Notes: generated by a model from the letters alone, not told the origin. A stretch of 64,000 bases of DNA from Mucilaginibacter sp. OK283 (GCF_900110415.1 NZ_FODR01000005.1:372001-436000), one strand, 5' to 3'; positions 36,400-45,743 are shown, numbered from the stretch's first letter. Made by a program: numbers and translations.

Positions 36400-36951
36400 T
36401 TATTGTGTAGCACCCGGCACCGTAAGCTTTTGCCGTTCTTTTAGTGCTGGCTGCTTAAAGTATTCAATGAGTTCCAGGGAGTAAATAACACTGGTGATCT
36501 TCCATTTTCCATCTCTTTTTATCAGGCCCAGGTATTTGTTGCCCCAGTTGGTCATTTTATTATCGGCCCAAAAACTATAATCCAAAGTTACGGATGCAAC
36601 TGTTCCATCTTCAATAATTTGAATATTATCAAACTTGTCTTCGGTTGTTTTATAGCTGAACAATGATCTGAAAAAGCCTTTGTAGCTTCCCGAAAAATAA
36701 TTACTGCCTGCATTTTTTGCTCCCTTCCGCTCTATTTCTTTGGCTTGCGACCCGTCTTTAAGGGCGGCACACCAGGTAACAGGGCCATCGTTGAACAAAT
36801 TGTAAAATGCTGTGGAATCCTTTTCAATTACGCTTTTTATGTAGGTGTTTATAAGGGTACTTATTTCTTTTTTATTGGCTGTGGTGCATTGAGCGTGTGA
36901 TTGCTGTATGGTTATTAATAGTATTAACAAGATGAGTTTTATGGTTTTCAT
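36400..36951 (-). CDS. Exported NTF2/SnoaL-like protein (DUF4440 type)
   Basis: 183 residues from ATG 36951, chosen since it opens a clean signal peptide (LILLILLITIQQSHAQ); an earlier ATG at 37095 would overlap the tautomerase gene. The mature part has the cone-shaped NTF2 fold pattern: INTYIKSVIEKDSTAFYNLF, SVTLDYSFWADNKMTNWGN, IKRDGKWKITSVIYSLE. Such proteins bind small ligands or act as enzymes; the role is unknown. It follows the tautomerase gene by 58 bp on the same strand. Confidence 0.72.
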   Translation of the reverse strand: MKTIKLILLILLITIQQSHAQCTTANKKEISTLINTYIKSVIEKDSTAFYNLFNDGPVTWCAALKDGSQAKEIERKGAKNAGSNYFSGSYKGFFRSLFSYKTTEDKFDNIQIIEDGTVASVTLDYSFWADNKMTNWGNKYLGLIKRDGKWKITSVIYSLELIEYFKQPALKERQKLTVPGATQ

Positions 36952-37009
36952 TATGGCTGATTTTATAAGATTTATGAAGGTGACAAACACAGGCGAAAGA
37001 GATACGGCG

Positions 37010-37435
37010 TTAAACGCCTGGGCTAACTGTGTTAGGTTTTGTTTGATTAGTGATGTAGTTATACTCCATAGTTGTGCCGTTGTAGCCGTATGCATCTGCT
37101 TTCATTTCCTGGATGGCGGTGTAACTTGCCGGGTGGATATTGCCAAGAAGCGTAGTTAAGGCAATATGTATAGCATCAATATAATTGGCCTTCTCAATTT
37201 TAAGGTTGGATGAGTCGGTAATTTTGATGTCGAGATGAAAGCTTTTTGCCTGTAATTCGGCCAGGGACAAGGAATTGATAAACCAGAGATAATCCGGAAC
37301 AAACGATACGACGACTGCCGTAACCTCAGGCTTTTTATTTAAAACATCTTTTGTGATTCTGCTGATCTCAGTTGCAAGCTGTTGGGCTAAAGCAGGATCT
37401 TCGGGGCCGCTTACTTTTAAATTGATTATTGGCAT
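37010..37435 (-). CDS. 4-oxalocrotonate tautomerase superfamily protein
   Basis: 141 residues. The start MPIINLKVSG places Pro-1 (after Met removal) as the catalytic base, the defining residue of the superfamily. The length is about twice a 4-OT monomer, as in MIF- or CHMI-like fused members, and VTAVVVSFVPDYLWFINSLS and the second strand FHLDIKITDSSN support two beta-alpha-beta units. Substrate unknown. Probably in one unit with the exported NTF2-like gene and preceded by the Crp-type regulator's convergent end. Confidence 0.7.
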   Translation of the reverse strand: MPIINLKVSGPEDPALAQQLATEISRITKDVLNKKPEVTAVVVSFVPDYLWFINSLSLAELQAKSFHLDIKITDSSNLKIEKANYIDAIHIALTTLLGNIHPASYTAIQEMKADAYGYNGTTMEYNYITNQTKPNTVSPGV

Positions 37436-37481
37436 ACTTCAATGTGATTAATGAAGTACGAAGTTCAGTTTAAAGTATACC

Positions 37482-38057
37482 TTATTTATTGATATATGTT
37501 AAGAGTTTGATGCGGCTGAGTGATTCGGGTTTAACACCTAAATAAGACGCGATATGGTATTGCGAAACCCGCTGTTCTATCCCCGGATAAAGTGAGTTCA
37601 GATTTTCCAGTCGCTGTGATGCCGAATACTTTAAAAACGATGTTTCCCGCTTACATTTCCTGATAAAGTATGTATCAGAAATATATTTGCTGAGCTTAAG
37701 AAAAGCGCTATCCTGCGCAATAAGGTTATTTAGCTTTTGGTAACTGATATAATGGATGGTGCAGTCAGTTAGGGCTTCGATATTGCAATTGGTGGCTGTT
37801 TGGGTTAAAAAGCTGGTATAGGCACTTACAAAATCATTATCAAAATAAAAATCATTGTTAAATTCCTCTTCATTATTCCGCACATATGATCTAAGTGTTC
37901 CGGACGATACAAAACCAATAAAATTACATACCGAACCTTCGCTGATCAAATGCTCCTTTTTCTTTAAGTCTTTTGTTTTCAGCAGGGCACAAAATGTTTC
38001 CCAATGATGGATATCCATTCCTAATTTTTGGTTAAATAAAACTGCCAACTGTTCCAT
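37482..38057 (-). CDS. Crp/Fnr family transcriptional regulator
   Basis: 191 residues from ATG 38057; an in-frame ATG at 38120 would add 21 residues that lack family resemblance. The N-terminal cyclic-nucleotide-binding fold (KKKEHLISEGSVCNFIGFVS) and C-terminal HTH (YHIASYLGVKPESLSRIKLL) mirror the regulator at 2699-3265. It lies 46 bp upstream of the tautomerase on the same strand and could control it; this is inference. Confidence 0.8.
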   Translation of the reverse strand: MEQLAVLFNQKLGMDIHHWETFCALLKTKDLKKKEHLISEGSVCNFIGFVSSGTLRSYVRNNEEEFNNDFYFDNDFVSAYTSFLTQTATNCNIEALTDCTIHYISYQKLNNLIAQDSAFLKLSKYISDTYFIRKCKRETSFLKYSASQRLENLNSLYPGIEQRVSQYHIASYLGVKPESLSRIKLLTYINK

Positions 38058-38167
38058 TTTACGGCTATTTGTGGGATGATTTAAAGGTAAGTTTAGTTTT
38101 GCTGCGTTAACATCCTCCAACTATTATAAAATATGGCTGTGGTATGGTGCAAATGTTATCAACGGGA

Positions 38168-38530
38168 TTATTCCGCTACCACAATGTTTTTGCGGCCCCA
38201 ATCGGCCAGCGACTGCATAACATCATTTAGCGACTGTCCTTTTTCGGTAAGCGTGTACTCTACCTTCGGTGGCACCTGGGCATATACTTTACGGCTTATA
38301 ATACCATCGGCTTCCAGTTCTTTTAAATGTCTCGATAAAACTTTCAACGCTATGCCTGGTATTATTTTATGTAGCTCGCCAAACCGCTTGGGGCCGGTTA
38401 TCAAAATCCAGATGATAACGGGTTTCCACTTGCCGCCAACAATGCCAATGGCTGCCGTTATGGGGCAATCGCAAACCGGGTCGATATATTTTTTATTTAT
38501 TTCTGCTGTTAACATATTGGTATTTAACAT
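38168..38530 (-). CDS. HxlR family winged-helix regulator
   Basis: About 120 residues. The HxlR signature is present: CDCPITAAIGIVGGKWKPVI, LHKIIPGIALKVLSRHLKEL and VEYTLTEKGQSLNDVMQSL. I use ATG 38530 (or 38515) because the earlier TTG at 38548 falls within the palindromic operator. The protein is divergently transcribed from the SDR gene at 38621, a frequent HxlR arrangement in which the regulator represses the reductase and itself. Confidence 0.88.
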   Translation of the reverse strand: MLNTNMLTAEINKKYIDPVCDCPITAAIGIVGGKWKPVIIWILITGPKRFGELHKIIPGIALKVLSRHLKELEADGIISRKVYAQVPPKVEYTLTEKGQSLNDVMQSLADWGRKNIVVAE

Positions 38531-38533
38531 TAG

Positions 38534-38558
38534 TGACAAATTTGTCAATACTTGACAA
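38534..38558. promoter_or_regulatory. Overlapping operators in the HxlR-SDR divergent region
   Basis: TGACAAATTTGTCA (38534-38547) is a perfect palindrome and overlaps a second, TTGTCAA-tac-TTGACAA (38542-38558). A further TTGACAA half-site is at 38571. This cluster sits between the two divergent starts, where an HxlR dimer should bind. Confidence 0.65.
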
Positions 38559-38620
38559 CTGTGCCATTACTTGACAAAAGTAAAGTATTGGCTTAATATT
38601 GTTGAAAAAAGAAAGCTATT

Positions 38621-39217
38621 ATGAAAATAATTATTGTAGGTGCCACAGGCACAATTGGAAAACACATTACCGAAGCATTGCAAAAGGACAATGAAGTGAT
38701 AAAGGCCGGATCAAAAAGCGGCGACTTGCAGGTGGATATCTCTTCGCCTGAATCGATAGAAAACTTTTACAAACAGGCAGGCAAGTTTGATGCCCTGGTT
38801 TGCGCAAGCGGCGACGGCCATTTTGGGCCTTTGGGCAGTATGAAGGATGCCGATTTCAGGATTGGAGTTAACAGCAAACTGATGGGGCAGGTTAACCTGG
38901 TATTGATAGGGCAGCACTACATCAACCCAAAAGGGTCGTTTACTTTAACTTCGGGCTCGTTGGCCGAGGATCCGATTGTGTTAGGGGCTAATTTAAGCGC
39001 GATGAACGGCGCTATCAACGGTTTTGTGCGCGGAGCAGCGGTTGAGCTTGAAAACAACGTACGCATAAATGCTGTGGCACCCGATGTGGTAGAAGAATCG
39101 CCGGCCTATTTCCCATATTTTCATGGGCATATCCCGGTGAGCATGCACCGGGTAACGCAGGCGTACCTAAAAAGCGTGCTGGGCAGCCAAACGGGGCAGG
39201 TTTATAAAGTATTGTAA
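38621..39217 (+). CDS. SDR-family protein lacking the catalytic Tyr/Lys
   Basis: 198 residues with a Rossmann fold. The nucleotide-binding glycines are intact (VGATGTIGKH, Gly7/10/13), as is the Asn-Ala-type strand (LVCASGDG) and the Ser of TSGS. The usual YxxxK element is replaced by LSAMN in GANLSAMNGAINGFVRGAA, so Leu and Asn stand at the Tyr and Lys positions. This small SDR group is common beside HxlR regulators. It may bind NAD(P) as a sensor or use another mechanism. Transcribed away from the HxlR gene. Confidence 0.82.
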   Translation: MKIIIVGATGTIGKHITEALQKDNEVIKAGSKSGDLQVDISSPESIENFYKQAGKFDALVCASGDGHFGPLGSMKDADFRIGVNSKLMGQVNLVLIGQHYINPKGSFTLTSGSLAEDPIVLGANLSAMNGAINGFVRGAAVELENNVRINAVAPDVVEESPAYFPYFHGHIPVSMHRVTQAYLKSVLGSQTGQVYKVL

Positions 39218-39251
39218 TGGGCGGTAGTGTTGTTTATGAATAAATGCATTT

Positions 39252-39285
39252 GGCCCGCGGCTGGCTGAAATATCAGCCCCGGGCC
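39252..39285 (+). terminator. GC-rich hairpin after the SDR gene
   Basis: GGCCCGCGGCTG pairs with CAGCCCCGGGCC with one mismatch around a 10-base loop, 35 bp after the SDR stop. No T-run follows, so termination is only likely. Confidence 0.4.
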
Positions 39286-39391
39286 GAACGCATCTGTGCA
39301 AAATTGCTATCCCTGAGATACACACCTAATGGTATTGTTACAAATATTAAGCGCTATGTTTTATACATTGTGCCCATAAACCAGTTTCATT

Positions 39392-40450
39392 ATGTTGTTT
39401 AAAACCAGGATACTTTACCCAGCCATTGTGTTGTGGTTGTGCTCACTTGCTTCATTCGCCCAGCAAATAAATTATCCGCCTGCTGATAAGGTGGCAGCCG
39501 ATTTTAAAAAGCTGCTTGAAAGGCCACGTGTTCCGTTAAATCCCGCTTTTGAGGTAACCAAAACAGATTCGGTTATAATTGAGCATGGTTTTATTTACAG
39601 CGAAAAAAATGAAAGGGTACCCATGCTTATTTACAAGCCGGTTACCGGAACCGGACCGTACCCGGCGGTTATTTTTTTACATGGCACGGGCGGGCGGAAA
39701 GAGGATAACAAAAAAATATTGTACCAATTGGCCAAACGCGGGATCATGGGCGTGGCCATTGACGCCCGCTTTCATGGCGAACGTATTGCCGGCGGCGCAC
39801 ACGGCTCAACAGAATATGTAGCAGCCGCCACCGCGGCCTGGAAAAATAAGGACAAGGCCCGCCAAACCCACCCGTTTTTGTTTGATACCGCTTTTGACCT
39901 TTGGCGGGTAACCGATTACCTGGCGAGCCGGCCAGATGTTGATGCAAACCGTATTGGCATGGGCGGTATATCTATGGGCGGCATCGAAACGTGGCTTGCT
40001 GCATCGGCTGATACGCGGATAAAAGTAATTGTGCTGGATATTTCGGTACAAAGCTTCAAATGGTCGTTAGATAATGATAAATGGCAGGCGCGGGCCGGTA
40101 CTATCCAGGGCGCTCACTTGCAGGCTGCCAAAGATCTTGGCGACTCTGTTTTAAATAAACGCAACGTAAAAGCCGTATGGGATAAATTGCTGCCCAATAT
40201 TACCGGCGAATTTGACTGCCCCTCCATGCTTCGGCTAATGGCGCCGCGAGCGCTGCTGATTGTGGGTACCGAAAATGACCCGAATTGCCCATTACCCGGT
40301 GCAAACATCGCCTATGCATCGGCCATGCAGGCCTATGTCTCTAAAAAAGCTACGGATAAAATCAATCGTGATGTAACGCCGAAGCTTTTTCATACATCCA
40401 CGCCGGAACATTTTAAAATGACGCTGGATTGGTTTAGTAAATGGTTGTAG
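39392..40450 (+). CDS. Exported alpha/beta hydrolase (acetyl-esterase/DLH-like)
   Basis: 352 residues. A signal peptide (VLWLCSLASFAQ) directs it to the periplasm or outside. The hydrolase core shows AVIFLHGTGGRKEDN as the oxyanion region and the nucleophile elbow GMGGISMGGIETW with Ser194; LIVGTENDPNCP carries the Asp and STPEHFKM the His. It may deacetylate sugars or cleave esters; I cannot choose. It stands in its own unit between the SDR and DoxX genes. Confidence 0.78.
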   Translation: MLFKTRILYPAIVLWLCSLASFAQQINYPPADKVAADFKKLLERPRVPLNPAFEVTKTDSVIIEHGFIYSEKNERVPMLIYKPVTGTGPYPAVIFLHGTGGRKEDNKKILYQLAKRGIMGVAIDARFHGERIAGGAHGSTEYVAAATAAWKNKDKARQTHPFLFDTAFDLWRVTDYLASRPDVDANRIGMGGISMGGIETWLAASADTRIKVIVLDISVQSFKWSLDNDKWQARAGTIQGAHLQAAKDLGDSVLNKRNVKAVWDKLLPNITGEFDCPSMLRLMAPRALLIVGTENDPNCPLPGANIAYASAMQAYVSKKATDKINRDVTPKLFHTSTPEHFKMTLDWFSKWL

Positions 40451-40505
40451 GTTAAGGTTTGCAGTTTAACAACATAATCCAACGGCTAATGAAAGGATAA
40501 GTTTT

Positions 40506-40513
40506 TAACTTTG
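40506..40513 (+). promoter_or_regulatory. TAACTTTG -7 box of the DoxX gene
   Basis: Exact TAnnTTTG match 20 bp before the ATG at 40533. No TTG at a fitting distance. Confidence 0.3.
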
Positions 40514-40532
40514 GGGCTTCAAATAACCACAA

Positions 40533-40976
40533 ATGAAAAACTCATCAGGAATAGCACAATTAGTTTTACGTGTAGCGCTCGGACTGGGCTTTATTCTGCC
40601 GGTATTGGACAGGCTGGGCGCACTGGGCCCAAAGGGATCAACCGGTGTAGCCTGGGGCGATTGGAAGCATTTTGTTGACTACACTAATACATTAACACCT
40701 TTTTTAAACCGTACCCTGGCCAATGTAATGGCAGCCCTGGCCACCCTCGCCGAAATTATTTTTGGCATTTGCCTTATAATAGGTTATAAAACTAAGCAGG
40801 TTGCGCTGGGAGCGGCGCTGCTAACCCTCGCGTTCGGCTTATCTATGGCTGTTTTTTTAGGCATCGGCGCTCCTTTCAATTACCCCGTTTTTGTTTTTAC
40901 CGGTGCCGGATCGGTTTTATCCGGCATAGGTCGTTACAAGTGGAGCGTTGATGATTTTACGGGTGATAAAACATAG
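40533..40976 (+). CDS. DoxX family membrane protein
   Basis: 147 residues with four hydrophobic helices. The opening LVLRVALGLGFILPVLDRLG and the second helix ATLAEIIFGICLIIGYKTK are characteristic of DoxX-like quinone-interacting membrane proteins. The role is usually linked to redox or thiol stress. Single gene, convergent to the dienelactone hydrolase at 41071. Confidence 0.75.
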   Translation: MKNSSGIAQLVLRVALGLGFILPVLDRLGALGPKGSTGVAWGDWKHFVDYTNTLTPFLNRTLANVMAALATLAEIIFGICLIIGYKTKQVALGAALLTLAFGLSMAVFLGIGAPFNYPVFVFTGAGSVLSGIGRYKWSVDDFTGDKT

Positions 40977-41070
40977 TACAGTGAGGATTTAATGTCATCA
41001 GAACTATTACGGCTGTAACAATCGAAAAATCGAACAGCGGAGACAGCTGCGGATGAGTTTTTATACAGTT

Positions 41071-41961
41071 TTATAATTTCAACTGCTCTCCAAAAAAATC
41101 AATCGTACGTTTCCAGGCCAGTTCGGCGGCGGCTTTATCATACCGGGGGGTGGTGTCGTTATGAAAGCCATGGTTTACGTTTTGGTAAATAAATGCCTGG
41201 TACTTTTTGCCGTTCTCTTTTAGCGCCGCCTCATAGGCCGGCCAGCCCTCGGTAATCCTGGTGTCCAACGAGGCATAATGCAGCATTAGCGGCGCATTAA
41301 TTTTAGGTACCTCTGCAGCAGCGGGCTGGGCACCGTAAAAAGGGACGGCAGCTGCCAAATCGGGCACGCGCACTGCCATGGTATTGGCTATGCCGCCGCC
41401 AAAGCAAAAACCTACCACACCTACCTTGCCGTTACAATCTTTATGGTTTTTAAGGTAATTGAAAGCTGCTATAAAGTCTTCTTCCATTTCGCCTTTATCG
41501 CGCTTGCTTTGCAGGGCACGGCCGGCATCGTCATTGCCTGGGTAGCCGCCCAGTGGTGTAAGCGCATCGGGCGCGAGTGAAATAAAGCCGGCCAGGGCGG
41601 CCCTTCGGCCTACATCTTCAATATAAGGGTTTAGGCCGCGGTTTTCATGAACTACAATGATCCCCCCAAGCTTATTCTTAGCCTCAGCCGGTTTTGATAG
41701 CAAGCCTTTTATTGTCCCGCCGCCTTTTGGCGATGGATAATTGATATATCCTGATGTTAAGCGTGGATCATCGGGTTTAATTTGCACGTTGCCCTGGTAG
41801 TCGGGCATCAGGAAACTCATCAGGGCGGGTACAGTTAAGCCGCCGACTGCATAAAGCGAAAGCCTTTGCACAAAATCGCGTCGGTTAAGCCGGTTGTGTG
41901 CATAATCGTCATACAGGTCGAACACCTCCTGTTTAATGTCGTCTTTGTTTATCTGGCTCAT
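41071..41961 (-). CDS. Dienelactone hydrolase family protein with Tat-like leader
   Basis: 296 residues. The nucleophile is Cys186 in [10 protein letters not shown], the Cys-type elbow of dienelactone hydrolases; Asp and His are likely in [10 protein letters not shown] and NVNHGFHND. The N-terminus carries [20 protein letters not shown], a twin-arginine-type sequence after about 26 cytoplasm-like residues, so it may be folded before export. Such exported DLH proteins are common in Bacteroidota; substrate unknown. Confidence 0.82.
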   Translation of the reverse strand: MSQINKDDIKQEVFDLYDDYAHNRLNRRDFVQRLSLYAVGGLTVPALMSFLMPDYQGNVQIKPDDPRLTSGYINYPSPKGGGTIKGLLSKPAEAKNKLGGIIVVHENRGLNPYIEDVGRRAALAGFISLAPDALTPLGGYPGNDDAGRALQSKRDKGEMEEDFIAAFNYLKNHKDCNGKVGVVGFCFGGGIANTMAVRVPDLAAAVPFYGAQPAAAEVPKINAPLMLHYASLDTRITEGWPAYEAALKENGKKYQAFIYQNVNHGFHNDTTPRYDKAAAELAWKRTIDFFGEQLKL

Positions 41962-42204
41962 AAAAAGGTTTTAGTCAAATTTAGCAATTCGGGGTAATGG
42001 TTTGTTATTCAATTGGTAACAGCTTTGCTACGTACAGATGTTTTAATTATTTTGAGATATATAGTACGGACGAAGCCGATAGTAGGAAATAAGTTTAGCC
42101 CGATGCTGAGTAGTGAGGTGAAAAATATAAATTGTTGCTGTGAAGGTTGCTTATGCAGTATTAGTAACCATTCGCAAAAATACGGGAAGCAATGTAAATT
42201 ATAA

Positions 42205-42247
42205 ACACAAAAAGCCCGTTGGCTTAAGTTCAACAGGCTTTTTGTGT
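42205..42247 (-). terminator. Hairpin terminator after the 42-residue gene
   Basis: A 17-bp stem with one mismatch (ACACAAAAAGCCCGTTG / CAACAGGCTTTTTGTGT). On the minus strand it starts 8 bp after the stop of the small gene and contains a run of T, supporting that gene as real. Confidence 0.65.
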
Positions 42248-42254
42248 GGCGCGT

Positions 42255-42383
42255 TTATAGCAAAGGCTTTCTCTTGTACCTTTTGGCAAGGATTTTTGCA
42301 GCCTCGGTCTTTTCCTGTTTGATAGTTTTAGGGTCGCGCATTTCTTTGGTGGCCTCGTTCTTTTCTTTTTCCCTGGTTTCCAT
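42255..42383 (-). CDS. Small highly charged protein, 42 residues
   Basis: ATG 42383 to TAA 42255. The sequence runs METREKEKNEATKEMRDPKT, then IKQEKTEAAKILAKRYKRKP and LL. About half of the residues are Lys, Arg, Glu or Asp, suggesting one helix. A terminator 8 bp downstream and the lack of another gene in the region support it. Function unknown; similar tiny basic proteins occur in Sphingobacteriaceae, from memory only. Confidence 0.55.
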   Translation of the reverse strand: METREKEKNEATKEMRDPKTIKQEKTEAAKILAKRYKRKPLL

Positions 42384-42786
42384 GGTGCAGTGTTTTAATT
42401 GTTATTAAGATAAGTTTCTTTTAGGTTAATTTGTTTTGATTTTTGAGTATTATAATGTCATTTTAATATCAAAAACAGAAACGTTTTTAATTTATTAGAC
42501 TGTTTTTTTGCTTCAATCTATGTATTACACGAATGTATTAAATATATAGTTAATAAAGAAGAGAAATAAATAAAAAAATAGGGCTAACTAATTATGGATG
42601 TGTAGATTACAGATATGTTGATTTTAGATGTGAAAATTGCTATCTGAGTTCAGACACCATCTGCACATCTTAAATCTGAAATTTGCACATCTGAAACCTC
42701 ATTGTTAGTATTTCTATGCTAATCTTACTTTCCCCTTTCGGCACAAAACCTTAATTTCGCTGTTTCAAGAAAAAGAGGAAAAGATT
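42384..42786. other. AT-rich gap with AGATGTG/CACATCT words
   Basis: About 400 bp before the helicase. Between 42592 and 42700 the words GATGTG, GATATGTTG, TTTTAGATGTG and, inverted, CACATCTTAAATCTGAAATT and GCACATCTGAAA form an imperfect inverted block, of the same kind as the octamer and heptamer blocks elsewhere. A purine-rich AAGAGGAAAAG just before the TTG start is the likely ribosome site of the helicase. Confidence 0.5.
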
Positions 42787-45087
42787 TTGGATTATTTACA
42801 GGGTTTAAACCCCGAACAAAGGGCAGCAGTAGAGCAAACCGAAGGGCCGGTAATGATTATTGCCGGCGCCGGATCGGGCAAAACAAGGGTGATCACTTAC
42901 CGGGTAGCACACCTTATCCGCAAAGGTGTTGATCCGTTTAATATATTGGTTTTAACATTTACCAACAAAGCCGCCCGCGAAATGCGCGAGCGTATCACGC
43001 ATGTAGTTGGCCCTGAGGCCAAAAACATCTGGATGGGTACTTTTCACTCGGTATTTGCCAAGATTTTACGCGTAGAGGCCGAAAAAATTGGTTACCCCAG
43101 CAACTTTACCATTTACGATACCGACGACAGTAAAAGCGTGTTACGCGCCATTATCAAGGAACTTAACCTTGATGATAAGTTGTATGCAGTAAACTTTGTG
43201 CTTAACCGTATTTCGGCATCAAAAAATAACCTGATATCATTCAGGGAATATAACAAGAACGAGCAGATACAGGCCGATGATATGTCGACAGGGCGTGGGC
43301 AGCTGGGGAAAATTTACGAAATGTATGCTACCCGCTGTTTCCGTGCCGGCGCCATGGATTTTGACGATTTGCTTTACAAAACCAATGAGTTACTTAAATT
43401 GCACCCCGATGTGCTTAACAAATACCAGCACAAGTTTAAATACCTGATGGTTGATGAGTACCAGGATACTAACTTTTCGCAATACCTTATTGTGAAAAAA
43501 CTGGCCGCTGTTAATGAAAATTTATGTGTTGTGGGTGATGATGCGCAAAGTATTTACGCTTTCCGTGGAGCAAATATTCAAAACATCCTGAATTTTGAGA
43601 AGGATTACCCCGATTTGAAGGTGTTTAAACTGGAGCAAAACTACCGGTCGACCCAGAATATTGTGAATGTTGCCAACAGCATCATCAGTAATAATAAAGA
43701 GCAGCTTAAAAAGAACGTTTTTAGCGAGAAAGAAGCTGGCGATAAAATAAAGATAATGCGTGCCTTCAGTGATAACGAAGAGGGCAAAATGGTGGCCGAG
43801 GCTATAATGGAAGACAGGAGCCGGTTGGGAAAAAAATGGAATGATTTTGCCATCCTGTACCGCACTAATGCCCAGTCGCGCTCCATGGAGGAGGCCTTAC
43901 GAAAGTTGGGGGTGCCCTATAAAATTTATGGGGGCTTATCATTTTATCAGCGTAAAGAGATCAAGGATTTAATCTCCTATTTCCGCCTTACGTTTAACCC
44001 CAATGATGAGGAAGCGCTGAAACGCGTTATTAATTACCCCAAACGCGGCATTGGCGATACCAGTGTTGACAGAATTATTGTAAGTGCCGATGCGCACCAG
44101 GTAACCCCCTGGGAGGTAATTGCCGAACCGGCTAAATATTATGATGGTAAGCCGCCATCGACCCTTGCGGCCTTTGCAACCATGATTCAAAGCTTCCAGG
44201 TGCTTGCTAAAACCAAATCGGCTTACGAGTCGGCTTTGTATATTGCGCAGCACTCAGGGCTTTTAAAAGACCTGTATGAGGATAAATCTGTAGAGGGTCT
44301 TAACCGTTACGAAAATATACAGGAGTTGCTGAACGGTATCAAAGAGTTTAGCGAGCGCGAGGATATTGAAGAGAAAGGCCTGGATGTTTTTATGCAGGAT
44401 ATTGCCCTGCTTACCAACGATGATAAGGATAAAGATAAGGATGCCGATACGGTATCGCTAATGACTATACATTCATCAAAAGGACTTGAGTTTTCGCAGG
44501 TGAACGTGGTGGGGCTCGAAGAAAACCTTTTCCCTTCGCAAATGTCGCTCAACTCGCGCAGCGACCTGGAAGAAGAACGCCGCTTGTTTTACGTGGCGGT
44601 AACGCGTGCCGAATCAAAACTTACCATTAGCTATGCCACATCACGTTTTAAGTTTGGAACGCTTATTAGCTGCGAACCAAGCCGCTTTTTGGATGAGATA
44701 GATGCCAAATACCTTGAGCTTGATTACAGCGCCAAACCAACAACCAGCAACAATCCATTTTTTGATGACGAGCGCAAAGCCTGGACCGGGGGGGGCAATA
44801 AACAACCTGATGCTTTCTCGAAACCAAAGCCTGCAACATCGGCACCTGTAAAAACAACATCAATACTGGCCAAGGCGCATGTGGTATCGGCAGGGTTTAA
44901 ACCATCAGATACCTCAAACCTGCAGGTAGGTATGGAGGTAGAGCACGAACGCTTTGGCTTTGGCAAAGTGTTGAGCCTGGAAGGTAACAAACCCGATGTC
45001 AAGGCCACTATCTTTTTTAAAGAAATAGGCCAAAAACAACTGTTGCTAAAATTTGCTAAACTGTATATAATTAACAATATAAACTAA
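42787..45087 (+). CDS. UvrD/PcrA-type ATP-dependent DNA helicase, TTG start
   Basis: 766 residues of superfamily-1A helicase. Motif Q is LNPEQRAAVEQ, the Walker A is GAGSGKT (Lys32), motif Ia is TFTNKAAREMRER, Walker B is VDEYQDTNFSQY, motif III is GDDAQSIYAFRGA, motif IV is LEQNYRSTQNI, V is TIHSSKGLEF, VI is FYVAVTRAESKL. A C-terminal Tudor-like tail (GMEVEHERFGFGKVLSLEG) is typical of PcrA. Translation must start at TTG 42787, since no ATG fits before DYLQGLNPEQ and a purine-rich site lies just upstream. It unwinds DNA in repair and replication restart. Confidence 0.93.
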   Translation: MDYLQGLNPEQRAAVEQTEGPVMIIAGAGSGKTRVITYRVAHLIRKGVDPFNILVLTFTNKAAREMRERITHVVGPEAKNIWMGTFHSVFAKILRVEAEKIGYPSNFTIYDTDDSKSVLRAIIKELNLDDKLYAVNFVLNRISASKNNLISFREYNKNEQIQADDMSTGRGQLGKIYEMYATRCFRAGAMDFDDLLYKTNELLKLHPDVLNKYQHKFKYLMVDEYQDTNFSQYLIVKKLAAVNENLCVVGDDAQSIYAFRGANIQNILNFEKDYPDLKVFKLEQNYRSTQNIVNVANSIISNNKEQLKKNVFSEKEAGDKIKIMRAFSDNEEGKMVAEAIMEDRSRLGKKWNDFAILYRTNAQSRSMEEALRKLGVPYKIYGGLSFYQRKEIKDLISYFRLTFNPNDEEALKRVINYPKRGIGDTSVDRIIVSADAHQVTPWEVIAEPAKYYDGKPPSTLAAFATMIQSFQVLAKTKSAYESALYIAQHSGLLKDLYEDKSVEGLNRYENIQELLNGIKEFSEREDIEEKGLDVFMQDIALLTNDDKDKDKDADTVSLMTIHSSKGLEFSQVNVVGLEENLFPSQMSLNSRSDLEEERRLFYVAVTRAESKLTISYATSRFKFGTLISCEPSRFLDEIDAKYLELDYSAKPTTSNNPFFDDERKAWTGGGNKQPDAFSKPKPATSAPVKTTSILAKAHVVSAGFKPSDTSNLQVGMEVEHERFGFGKVLSLEGNKPDVKATIFFKEIGQKQLLLKFAKLYIINNIN

Positions 45088-45237
45088 CAGTTAATTCCGA
45101 TTTTGTGGAATTGTTTCCCCAATCACACCAATTTCGCCACATAGATTGTGTTGAGACGACACAGATTTAAAGGTAAATTAATGATGGCATAACGTTTGGA
45201 TATGTTTTAATAATTAATTTATTTATTGATACCCCAA

Positions 45238-45606
45238 ATGAGCGAGATCACAAAAAAGAAGACAAATAAGTTTGTCGGCAAAAACATTCGTACCCTGCGC
45301 CACCAGCACGGCTGGAGCCAGGAAGATGTAGCAAACCGTTTAGGCATTTCTATCCCTGCCTTTTCAAAAATTGAAACAGGGGTCACGGATATCAACCTCT
45401 CGCGCCTGGAACAAATTGCAAATATATTTGAGCTTAACGTGGTTAACCTGCTTGCCCTTGATGCCGAAGAAATTGATCTTACACCATCCAATCTTAGCGT
45501 TGCCCAAAAGAAGCTGGTTGATCGTGAAACCGAGATTGCAAATTTGCAACGTAAAGTAATCTTACTTTATGAAGAATTGCGCAATAAAAGCGCTGTAGCC
45601 GTATAA
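45238..45606 (+). CDS. XRE-family helix-turn-helix regulator
   Basis: 122 residues from ATG 45238. Residues about 15-70 form a Cro/C1-type HTH: IRTLRHQHGWSQEDVANRLG, ISIPAFSKIETGVTDINLSR. The C-terminal half is a short coiled coil (KKLVDRETEIANLQRKVILL). No enzyme or ligand domain is present. Its targets are unknown. It sits between the helicase and a small unknown gene, with a clear terminator at 45744-45774. Confidence 0.85.
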   Translation: MSEITKKKTNKFVGKNIRTLRHQHGWSQEDVANRLGISIPAFSKIETGVTDINLSRLEQIANIFELNVVNLLALDAEEIDLTPSNLSVAQKKLVDRETEIANLQRKVILLYEELRNKSAVAV

Positions 45607-45687
45607 ATTTAATAGCTGTGTTGTAAATCTTACACATCCGGGTTTACCATACACTAATTGCTACACATTGCTCATCCGTTTTTTTTT

Positions 45688-45720
45688 GCTATTAAATATT
45701 GATTAATAATATTTAATAGC
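45688..45720. repeat. 13-bp perfect inverted repeat
   Basis: GCTATTAAATATT / AATATTTAATAGC around 7 bases, 82 bp after the XRE stop. No T-run follows on the plus strand, so it may be an operator or processing site rather than a terminator. Confidence 0.4.
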
Positions 45721-45743
45721 AGGAAACATTTGTAAAATTTATA

